A DNA stretch of 6,384 nt, from positions 1 to 6,384 of the forward strand of contig DATGHS010000261.1 in NCBI GenBank assembly GCA_035307785.1. The letters run 5' to 3'. The notes under the pieces were generated by a model. It had not been told where the DNA came from, did not search any database, and saw only the letters and a list, made by a program, of their open reading frames with translations. Positions within the stretch are counted from its first letter, which is position 1. Each line of letters opens with the position of its first letter. A program made the translations under genes and the position numbers. Shown here piece by piece: positions 1 through 5,102 of this stretch. The stretch comes from DATGHS01 sp035307785 (GTDB lineage: Bacteria; Planctomycetota; Planctomycetia; Gemmatales; Gemmataceae).

Positions 1-108
1 CTCCAAGCGGCGCTCCATCTCCTTGGCGGAGCGTTCGTCGAGTTCGCCATCGAGATAGGCAATCAACTCGGCATCCAGTGGTTCGTCGGTCGGCAAAGGC
101 TCCGGCAT
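1..108 (-). CDS. Probable anti-sigma factor, N-terminal fragment (runs off left edge)
   Basis: Only the first 36 codons are present. The reading begins MPEPLPTDEPLDAELIAYLD and continues with an acidic, helix-forming stretch. The core AYLDGELDER followed by a charged helix resembles the start of the anti-sigma factor / putative zinc-finger family, whose members bind and hold an ECF sigma factor, usually from the inner membrane. The ATG at 106-108 has a good GGAG ribosome site at 116-119 with a 7-nt spacer. The gene lies 47 bp downstream of the ECF sigma gene on the same strand, which is the classic arrangement. No Cys or His zinc ligands appear in the visible part, so it may be a zinc-free version or simply incomplete here. 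The rest, including any membrane segment, lies outside the window. The family call is an inference from a short motif plus position. Confidence 0.6.
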   Translation of the reverse strand, partial: MPEPLPTDEPLDAELIAYLDGELDERSAKEMERRLE

Positions 109-115
109 TCGTTAT

Positions 116-119
116 CTCC
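116..119 (-). promoter_or_regulatory. Ribosome binding site of the anti-sigma-like gene
   Basis: On the minus strand the sequence reads TGGAGATAACGA then ATG. This is a GGAG core with a 7-nt spacer, and it supports the start at 108 for a gene that is otherwise only partly visible. Confidence 0.6.
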
Positions 120-155
120 AGGTCCGCACGCGAGTCTTCGAGCCTGCGGGCTCGC

Positions 156-833
156 TCACTCTTGAGTTCCGTGTTCTCCGGAATCCTCCGGTGCTGCGCT
201 ATCCATGTACACATAGGGAGTTAGCACTTCACGCAAGCGCGCTCGCGCGCGGCTGAGCAACGATTTCACAGCCTTCGAGCTCATGCCCATTACTTCCGCA
301 ATCTCCGCGTAGTTCATCTCCTCGAACTTATTCAGCACCACGGCCATGCGCTGGCGCTCGTTCAATTCCTCCAGGGCCAGCCGAATGACCGAGGCCAATT
401 CCTTGTGCCGCAGGCCCGAGCCGGGCGTGAGGGCAGGGTCGCGCACCAGTTGCTCTTGCGGCCGCGGCCCGAGCGGGCCCGATTCCGACGGCAACTGCGG
501 CAGCGCCGGCTTGCGCTGCCGATTGCGGAGCACGTTGAGGGCAAGATTGTTGGCAATCGTGAACAACCAGGTGGAAAACTTGGCCGTGGGGTGATACTTC
601 TTCCGGTTCCGGTAGACGCGCAGGAAGACTTCCTGAGCCAAGTCCTCGGCCTCTTCGGCACTACCCAGCATGTGGTGCATGATGCCCACGATCCGGTGCT
701 GATAACGGTCGACCAACTCGGCGAAGGCTTCGGCATCGTCGTCGCGTACTTGAAGCATGAGGCGCACGTCCGGATCGCGGATCGCCATTTGGGCGCTGGT
801 TTGGCCGTTTGCACCCACGCCTGCCTCGCTCAC
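156..833 (-). CDS. ECF-type RNA polymerase sigma factor (sigma-70 family)
   Basis: A 225-residue protein with the two-domain layout of extracytoplasmic-function sigma factors. Region 2 (about residues 30-107) contains AFAELVDRYQHRI, the DLAQEVFLRVY core-binding segment and FSTWLFTIANNLALNVLR, which recognises the -10 element. A Pro/Gly-rich linker (about 108-143) follows. Region 4 (about 147-203) contains LEELNERQRMAVVL and the helix-turn-helix YAEIAEVMGMSSKAVKSLLSRARARLR, which reads the -35 element. The protein directs RNA polymerase to a specific regulon. The start is GTG at 831-833, inside the end of rlmN (shared GTGA), and is supported by GGCGGAG with a 5-nt spacer from its GGAG core. 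An alternative start is Met16. The overlap suggests translational coupling to rlmN, and the next gene looks like its anti-sigma factor. The inducing signal and target genes cannot be read from the window. Confidence 0.93.
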   Translation of the reverse strand: MSEAGVGANGQTSAQMAIRDPDVRLMLQVRDDDAEAFAELVDRYQHRIVGIMHHMLGSAEEAEDLAQEVFLRVYRNRKKYHPTAKFSTWLFTIANNLALNVLRNRQRKPALPQLPSESGPLGPRPQEQLVRDPALTPGSGLRHKELASVIRLALEELNERQRMAVVLNKFEEMNYAEIAEVMGMSSKAVKSLLSRARARLREVLTPYVYMDSAAPEDSGEHGTQE

Positions 834-1960
834 GTGTGCTCCGCCACTGCCGAATTCAACCCTGCAGGCCGGGGCGGGTTCCGGTCCTGGGCTGCCTCCA
901 CTTGCCGGCGCAACTGCCCGCAGGCTGCATCAATGTCGTCGCCCTTACGCTTGCGCACCTTTACGCTGATGCCTTCACGCTGCAACGTGGGAATGAAGAC
1001 TGCGAGCGCTTCCGGCGTTGGCGGCTGGTAGGGCAGGCCTTCGACTTCATTGAACGGAATCAGGTTCACGTGTGCCTTGCGCTTCCGTAACAACGAAGCG
1101 AGTTCATGCGCTTGAAGAATGCCGTCATTGACGCCGCCCAGCAGCACGTATTCAAAGGTCACTTGCCGGCCGGTTTTGTCAAAGAAATAATCGGCCGCGG
1201 CCAAAATGTCAGCAAGCCCAATTGCTTCGTTGGTCGGCACGATGCGATTGCGAAGTTCGTCGTTCGGAGCGTGCAGTGATACCGCAAGGTGGTATTGCTT
1301 GCCGAGATCCGCCAGTTGGTGGATTTTCTTGGGCAGGCCCACGGTCGAAATCGTGATGTGCCGGGCGCCGAGGTTCAAGCCATCCTTGTGTCCAGCGACT
1401 TCGAGTGCTTGCAGCAAGTTGCCCAGATTCGCCAGCGGCTCCCCCATACCCATGACCACAACGTGGGTCAGCCGTTCCTGAATCGGAAGCAGATTCCGCA
1501 AGCGAAGAAGCTGTTCCAGTATCTCTCCGGCCGTCAGGTTGCGCTCGACGCCATTCAGTCCGCTAGCGCAAAAGACGCAGCCCATGCCGCAGCCAACCTG
1601 CGTGCTGATGCAGGCCGTGCGCCGCTTGTCTTCCTGGATGAGAACGGATTCGATGTACCGGCCGTCCTGCAGGCGAAGAAGAAGTTTATGGGTCCCATCC
1701 TTGGCGACCTGGTGTTTCGCGATGACCGTGCTGAGCGGCGCGAAGGTTTCGGTCAACAGCGGCCGCAAGTCTTTCGGCAAATCAGACATCTGTTCGAACG
1801 ACTCAGCCCGGTTCGCCACGAGCCAGCGCCGGATTTGCTTTTCGCGCCAGGCCGGCTGGCCGCGCGCCGCCAGCCAGGCGCACATTTCTTCTGCGGATTG
1901 GTCAAGAAAGGCAGGCCGCGAAGATAAATCGGCGACTAAAGGCACGGCAGCGCGAATCAT
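830..1960 (-). CDS. rlmN: RlmN, dual-specificity 23S rRNA A2503 / tRNA A37 C2-methyltransferase (radical SAM)
   Basis: A full-length 376-residue RlmN. The family uses S-adenosylmethionine and a [4Fe-4S] cluster to methylate C2 of A2503 in 23S rRNA and A37 in some tRNAs, which supports translational accuracy. An N-terminal helical domain (about residues 15-75) contains the PAWREKQI-type RNA-binding segment. The radical SAM core has the cluster motif CGMGCVFC (Cys124, Cys128, Cys131), the SAM-binding GMGEP (171-175) and the family stretch NLIPFNEVEG (about 299-308). Both mechanistic cysteines are present: Cys117 in ACISTQVG and Cys347 in DDIDAACGQL, matching E. coli Cys118 and Cys355. A poorly conserved ~25-residue tail follows Cys347. 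The start is ATG at 1958-1960. GGAG lies only 2 nt upstream, an unusually short spacing. Its stop overlaps the sigma-factor start. Identification is secure. Confidence 0.97.
   Translation of the reverse strand: MIRAAVPLVADLSSRPAFLDQSAEEMCAWLAARGQPAWREKQIRRWLVANRAESFEQMSDLPKDLRPLLTETFAPLSTVIAKHQVAKDGTHKLLLRLQDGRYIESVLIQEDKRRTACISTQVGCGMGCVFCASGLNGVERNLTAGEILEQLLRLRNLLPIQERLTHVVVMGMGEPLANLGNLLQALEVAGHKDGLNLGARHITISTVGLPKKIHQLADLGKQYHLAVSLHAPNDELRNRIVPTNEAIGLADILAAADYFFDKTGRQVTFEYVLLGGVNDGILQAHELASLLRKRKAHVNLIPFNEVEGLPYQPPTPEALAVFIPTLQREGISVKVRKRKGDDIDAACGQLRRQVEAAQDRNPPRPAGLNSAVAEHT
839..845 (-). promoter_or_regulatory. Ribosome binding site fixing the GTG start of the sigma factor
   Basis: The minus strand reads GGCGGAG, then CACAC, then GTG. 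The site lies inside the last codons of rlmN and favours the GTG at 833, which overlaps the rlmN stop, over the internal Met16. Confidence 0.55.
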
Positions 1961-2002
1961 GTCTCCATTGTATACTGAAATCGCCGCTGCCGCGCCCGAG
2001 AG

Positions 2003-2680
2003 TCATTTCGCCAGGGGGCCCAGCACCATCACCACGGGCTGCTCGCCGGCCTTGACGTTCAGGCGCAGCGAACGAGTGCGTTCCTTGCCCTCTTCGTACC
2101 AGCGCACCCGCACGTCGTAGACATACTGCTTGTCGGGCTGAAGCACCGGCGAAAAGAAATAGCGAACGCTGCCGGTATCTTCCAGTTTCTCTTTGCCAAT
2201 CCAAACTTCCGCCGAGGCCCGCGGAACCTCCAGCGTCACCACGGCTCGGTCAATGAAATTCGGCGGCGGGGGCGGAACCGCTTCAGCCGGATACGGATGG
2301 GTGACCGCTGGTGCCGTAGCGGTCGTGTCCGGGTAACCCCAAAGCCAAGGATAATAAGGCGCGCCCATCCCCAACGATTGCCATGCCGGCATGGGCATGA
2401 CCTCGGCCAGCGGATGCGGCAACCCATAGGTGTCGTTGAAGCGCGGGTTCACCGGGCCGGCGAAGAAGAAGGCGCTGGCCAAGTACGCCTGCTGATTGGG
2501 GAAAATAATCAGCTGCGGCGGTGTGCCGGGAGGAAAGGCCGTTGGCGGGACAACTGGCCGGATCGGCACGGTGGGCAATTGTGATGGCAATCCAGTACGC
2601 GGCACAGGCCCCGGCGGGGGTAACGCCCAAACAGAACAGGCCACGCTGACCGCGCAGGTCAAAGCAAGTAGGTGACGCAT
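2003..2680 (-). CDS. Secreted proline-rich protein with C-terminal TIGR03000 domain (Planctomycetes-specific)
   Basis: A 225-residue protein of unknown function. Residues 1-19 form a Sec signal peptide (MRH, then a hydrophobic run ending SVWA), with likely cleavage after Ala19. A proline-rich stretch (about 20-57) follows. A region rich in aromatic residues and proline (about 100-140) includes APYYPWLWGYP and PPPPP. The C-terminal domain (about 146-220) reads AVVTLEVPRASAEVWIGKEK, then RYFFSPVLQPDKQYVYDVRV, then LRLNVKAGEQPVVMV. This alternating beta pattern, with FxSPxLxPxxxYxY and a late VKAGE, is characteristic of TIGR03000, known to me only from planctomycetes. The domain probably forms a small beta-sandwich and the protein is probably periplasmic or envelope-associated; both are inferences. 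The start is ATG at 2678-2680 with AAGG 8 nt upstream. It lies 42 bp upstream of rlmN on the same strand. Confidence 0.85.
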   Translation of the reverse strand: MRHLLALTCAVSVACSVWALPPPGPVPRTGLPSQLPTVPIRPVVPPTAFPPGTPPQLIIFPNQQAYLASAFFFAGPVNPRFNDTYGLPHPLAEVMPMPAWQSLGMGAPYYPWLWGYPDTTATAPAVTHPYPAEAVPPPPPNFIDRAVVTLEVPRASAEVWIGKEKLEDTGSVRYFFSPVLQPDKQYVYDVRVRWYEEGKERTRSLRLNVKAGEQPVVMVLGPLAK

Positions 2681-2726
2681 GACAGGAACCTTTCGGGCGA
2701 CTTCGGGACGGGATCGTTACGCAGAT

Positions 2727-2732
2727 ATTGTA
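2727..2732 (-). promoter_or_regulatory. Candidate -10 element upstream of the TIGR03000 gene
   Basis: The minus strand reads TACAAT, matching 5 of 6 bases of TATAAT, in a short AT-rich patch of the 104-bp gap between the transporter stop and the TIGR03000 start. No good -35 hexamer lies 16-18 bp upstream; that space is occupied by three ATCGA words at 7-bp period. This leaves a leader of about 40 nt. It is weak evidence, useful mainly because it suggests a separate promoter for this gene. Confidence 0.3.
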
Positions 2733-2733
2733 T

Positions 2734-2752
2734 TCGATTTTCGATCGTCGAT
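2734..2752. repeat. Three TCGAT words at 7-bp period
   Basis: TCGAT occurs at 2734-2738, 2741-2745 and 2748-2752, in phase at 7 bp. It sits directly upstream (minus-strand sense) of the candidate -10 of the TIGR03000 gene. It could be an iterated regulator-binding site or chance in a short AT-richer gap. Confidence 0.35.
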
Positions 2753-2765
2753 TAGCGGCGTGCGA

Positions 2766-2778
2766 AGCGTTTCACGCT
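2766..2778 (-). terminator. Small hairpin just after the MATE transporter stop
   Basis: The minus strand reads AGCGT-GAA-ACGCT, a perfect 5-bp stem with a 3-nt loop, starting 6 nt after the transporter stop codon. No T-run follows, so it is a weak terminator candidate at best and could equally be a 3'-end stabilising structure. Confidence 0.25.
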
Positions 2779-2784
2779 AAGGCA

Positions 2785-4227
2785 TCAAACCTTGGTCGCC
2801 TTCCAGCGGCCACGGGCAAAGCGGAACAGGAAAAAACTGCCGCGGACATATAAGTCGGCGAACATTGCGAGCCAGGCCCCGAAGAGTCCGACGTTCCAGC
2901 CATGTATGACGAATCGCCCGTCCAAGAGCGTGTGCTGGCCCGTGAGAAGATAGGCCAGTGGTATGCGCACGCATAAAAAGCCGATCCAGGTGAACAGCAC
3001 CGGCCAGCGGGTGTCGCCGGCGCCGCGCAGCGCGGCGGTAAGAATGATGCAGCACGACAGGCCCGGAGTGGCGAATGCAACCAGGCGCAAGACGGGAATG
3101 CCCATTTCCACCACCGGGAGCTGATGCTCATACGGGCAAACCAGGCGAAACATCTGTGGGGCGAGTGTGAAGAAAACGAGGCCCATGAAACAAACAAATC
3201 CGCCTCCGATCAGGAGCGCGCGCCAGCCGCTGCGCGCGGCCAGGACAGGTTGCCGTGCGCCGAGACTACGACCGACCAGCGACATCGCGGAAATGCCAAA
3301 CGCGTTGGCCGAAAGGTAGCCGAGGGCTTCCCATTGCAGGGCCACGCCGTGGGCCGTAATCGCCTCGTCGCCCAAATCGTTGACCAGGCTTAGGAACCAA
3401 AACTGCCCGGCTAGCACCGACATGCTGTCGAGTGCGGCCGGAACACTGATGCGCAGGATCCGATAGATCAGGCGAAAGTCGGGCAACATCTGCGCCGGCC
3501 GCAAACGCAGGCCCGCCCGGCCGCGCAGCAAGATGATCGTTACCATCGTGCCTCCGATCAGGTAGCTGCAAGCCGTGCCATAAGCGATGCCGGTGATGCC
3601 GAGTTCGGGGAACGGCCCGTACCCGTGCAATAGGCACCACGATAGCGGCATGTTCATCACGGCCACGCACGTTGTGATCATCAGACCGGTGCGCGTATCG
3701 CCGGCTCCGACAAGGCAGGCAATTCCCGCCGCTTCGAGCACCTGGAACACGAGCAGCGTAAAAAGGGGCCTCAGGAATTGCACCGCGATATCGGCGGCTG
3801 GCCCCGGCACGCCGAGCAAGCGAATGAAGGGCCCCACCAGAAGTAAGCCCGCCACGCTGCCGAATATGCCCAGCGCGATGGCCAGCACCATCGCCTGGCT
3901 GGTCGCTCGCCGGGCCATCGTGAAGTCGCGCGCCCCGACAAAGCGCGCTACCAGAGCCGTGCTGCCGATGCTCACGAAGTAGGAATAAGACGACAGGAAC
4001 CAAATCATGTAGGCCGCATTGGTCTGGGCGGCCTGAAAAGCGACGTGCAGGCTCTCGTCGGACGGGGTGTTGTTCCCGGCCAAAAAGCGGTCCCAAAGGC
4101 CGACGCTGAAGATGAGCGATTGCTGCAACAATACCGGCCAGGCGAGCCGGATAATTTGCCGCCAGATCGGAATGGCGCCCGCATCCACAGGAACTTCAAG
4201 GTGTGCGAGCGTCGTCCGATCAGTCAT
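2785..4227 (-). CDS. MATE-family multidrug/metabolite efflux transporter
   Basis: A 480-residue integral membrane protein of the MATE (NorM/DinF-like) family, which exports cationic compounds or metabolites in exchange for Na+ or H+. About twelve hydrophobic segments span it, starting at IIRLAWPVLLQQSLIF (about 25-40). The two halves repeat: ALVARFVGAR (91-100) is echoed by SLVGRSLGAR (315-324), and GAGDTRTG (174-181) by RGAGDTRWP (401-409), as expected from the six-plus-six helix pseudo-symmetry of the family. Length is normal and no frame is broken. The start is taken as ATG at 4225-4227, with GGA 8 nt upstream. An in-frame TTG two codons earlier has no better signal. Substrate specificity cannot be read from sequence. 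It is transcribed divergently from the reductase gene, with a palindrome-rich 118-bp region between the two starts. Confidence 0.92.
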   Translation of the reverse strand: MTDRTTLAHLEVPVDAGAIPIWRQIIRLAWPVLLQQSLIFSVGLWDRFLAGNNTPSDESLHVAFQAAQTNAAYMIWFLSSYSYFVSIGSTALVARFVGARDFTMARRATSQAMVLAIALGIFGSVAGLLLVGPFIRLLGVPGPAADIAVQFLRPLFTLLVFQVLEAAGIACLVGAGDTRTGLMITTCVAVMNMPLSWCLLHGYGPFPELGITGIAYGTACSYLIGGTMVTIILLRGRAGLRLRPAQMLPDFRLIYRILRISVPAALDSMSVLAGQFWFLSLVNDLGDEAITAHGVALQWEALGYLSANAFGISAMSLVGRSLGARQPVLAARSGWRALLIGGGFVCFMGLVFFTLAPQMFRLVCPYEHQLPVVEMGIPVLRLVAFATPGLSCCIILTAALRGAGDTRWPVLFTWIGFLCVRIPLAYLLTGQHTLLDGRFVIHGWNVGLFGAWLAMFADLYVRGSFFLFRFARGRWKATKV

Positions 4228-4261
4228 GCACAAGATCCAAGTATGCTGTTTGCGGCGTTGC

Positions 4262-4279
4262 CTTCGCGCGAGCGCGAAG
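4262..4279. repeat. 18-bp perfect dyad CTTCGCGCGAGCGCGAAG
   Basis: Two 8-bp arms, CTTCGCGC and GCGCGAAG, flank a GA centre. The dyad lies in the divergent region between the transporter and reductase genes, 35 bp upstream of the transporter ATG. As DNA it has the size and symmetry of a dimeric-repressor operator. As RNA in the transporter leader it would form a 7-bp stem with a CGAG or CTCG loop. Its last base is the first base of the adjacent 12-bp palindrome. No regulator gene is nearby, so the role is open. Confidence 0.5.
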
Positions 4280-4290
4280 CCGCAAGCGGC
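4279..4290. repeat. 12-bp palindromic repeat GCCGCAAGCGGC, copy 1
   Basis: GCCG-CAAG-CGGC forms a 4-bp GC stem with a 4-nt loop; on the minus strand the loop is CTTG, a known stable tetraloop sequence. An identical copy lies at 5091-5102 on the other side of the reductase gene. This copy is in a divergent promoter region, so simple termination is not an adequate explanation for it. Confidence 0.55.
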
Positions 4291-4324
4291 ACTCGTCGAT
4301 AAAACATTTTTGTCAACTCAATCT

Positions 4325-4330
4325 TATACT
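4325..4330 (+). promoter_or_regulatory. Candidate -10 element of the reductase gene
   Basis: TATACT matches 5 of 6 bases of TATAAT. A start of transcription about 7 nt later would fall near 4337, downstream of the ATG at 4331 but upstream of the ATG at 4346, supporting 4346 as the true start. The nearest -35-like word, TTGTCA at 4310-4315, is only 9 bp away and is too close to pair with it, so the promoter is incomplete by the usual rule. Confidence 0.35.
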
Positions 4331-4345
4331 ATGGCGAGGCGCAAC

Positions 4346-5080
4346 ATGGGGCAGCTAGACGGGCGGACGGCACTCATCACCGGCGGCGGCAGCGGCGTCG
4401 GTTTGGCGACGGCCAGGTTATTCCTGAAAGAAGGGGCGAAAGTCGCCATCTGCGGCCGAAACGCCGAGAAGCTGAAGGCAGCCATGAAGGACCTCGCGGC
4501 TGGCGAGCGGCTCATTTCCTTCGCCGTCGATGTCACCGACCCGAAGAGCGTGGACAAGATGGTGGCCGACACGACCCGGCAAATTGGCCGCATCGACATC
4601 CTCGTCAACAACGCCGGCATGAACATCAAGGAGCGCTCGATCAAGGAATTAACGCCGGAATCGTGGCGCACCATGGTCGCAGCGAATCTCGATGGGGCCT
4701 TCTACTGCATGCACGCCGTGCTGCCACAGATGCGCGAGCGCAAAGACGGCGTGATTATCAACATCAATTCCGTCTCAGGCAAGCGCTCCGGACCGCTCGG
4801 CGGCGCTTCCTACAATGCGGCCAAGTTCGGCCTCTCGGCCCTCGGCATCTGTGTGGCGGCGGAGGAAAAGGACAACAACATCCGTGTCTGCAATATTTAT
4901 CCGGGTGAAATCGATACGCCGATCCTGGCCAATCGCCCGGTCCCAGTTACGGAGGAACAGCGAAAAAAAATCTTACATTCGGAAGACGTGGCCGCGACCG
5001 TGTTATTCGTGGCCGTAATGCCGGCGCGCGTGTCGATACCGGAGCTTGTGATTAAGCCGACATCGCAACTATACGTGTAA
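4346..5080 (+). CDS. Short-chain dehydrogenase/reductase (classical SDR, Rossmann fold)
   Basis: A 244-residue classical SDR, a cytosolic NAD(P)(H)-dependent oxidoreductase. TGGGSGVG (12-19) is the cofactor glycine motif. Arg38 in CGRNAEKL, after the second beta strand, suggests NADP(H). DVTD (62-65) and NNAG (88-91) follow. The catalytic set is Asn114, Ser142, Tyr156 and Lys160 (YNAAK). PGEIDTP (186-192) closes the cofactor site. Ser142 to Tyr156 is 14 residues, against the usual 13, so the loop is one longer or the active Ser aligns differently. Length is normal for the family. The ATG at 4346 is preferred: GAGG lies 6 nt upstream and the glycine motif sits at the usual distance. An in-frame ATG at 4331 lacks a ribosome site, and the frame is open further upstream by chance. 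The substrate is unknown; 3-oxoacyl-ACP reductase-like or sugar/alcohol dehydrogenase activity are both possible. Confidence 0.92.
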   Translation: MGQLDGRTALITGGGSGVGLATARLFLKEGAKVAICGRNAEKLKAAMKDLAAGERLISFAVDVTDPKSVDKMVADTTRQIGRIDILVNNAGMNIKERSIKELTPESWRTMVAANLDGAFYCMHAVLPQMRERKDGVIININSVSGKRSGPLGGASYNAAKFGLSALGICVAAEEKDNNIRVCNIYPGEIDTPILANRPVPVTEEQRKKILHSEDVAATVLFVAVMPARVSIPELVIKPTSQLYV

Positions 5081-5090
5081 GACTCGCAAC

Positions 5091-5102
5091 GCCGCAAGCG
5101 GC
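5091..5102. terminator. 12-bp palindromic repeat GCCGCAAGCGGC, copy 2, in the convergent gap
   Basis: Identical to 4279-4290. It fills most of the 22-bp gap between two convergent genes: 10 nt after the reductase TAA and directly against the phosphatase TAG (5103-5105). A 4-bp GC stem with a CAAG (plus) or CTTG (minus) loop could act as a bidirectional stop or a 3'-end stabiliser. No T-run follows on either strand, so intrinsic termination is unproven. Outer CGC (5085-5087) and GCG (5106-5108) could extend the pairing. Confidence 0.4.

Noticed and set aside
405..1031. Long open frame on the plus strand, 208 codons, across the sigma factor and rlmN start
   Set aside because: It lies antisense to two well-identified genes, has no recognisable family pattern, and is explained by GC-rich codon bias leaving the opposite strand open.
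1289..1927. Plus-strand open frame of 212 codons antisense to rlmN
   Set aside because: RlmN on the minus strand is complete with all motifs. The antisense product shows no domain or ribosome site.
3266..4096. 276-codon minus-strand frame inside the transporter
   Set aside because: It is the same strand in a shifted frame. It is very rich in Arg/Gly/His, typical of an out-of-frame reading of a GC-rich gene, and the MATE frame is intact.
4310..4330. TTGTCA and TATACT as a paired promoter
   Set aside because: The spacer is only 9 bp. The perfect TTGACA on the minus strand at the same place also has no -10 at 16-18 bp.
4067..4345. N-terminal extension of the reductase frame of up to 93 codons
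   Set aside because: It overlaps the transporter 5' end, has no SDR homology, and the ribosome site and glycine-motif position favour the ATG at 4346.
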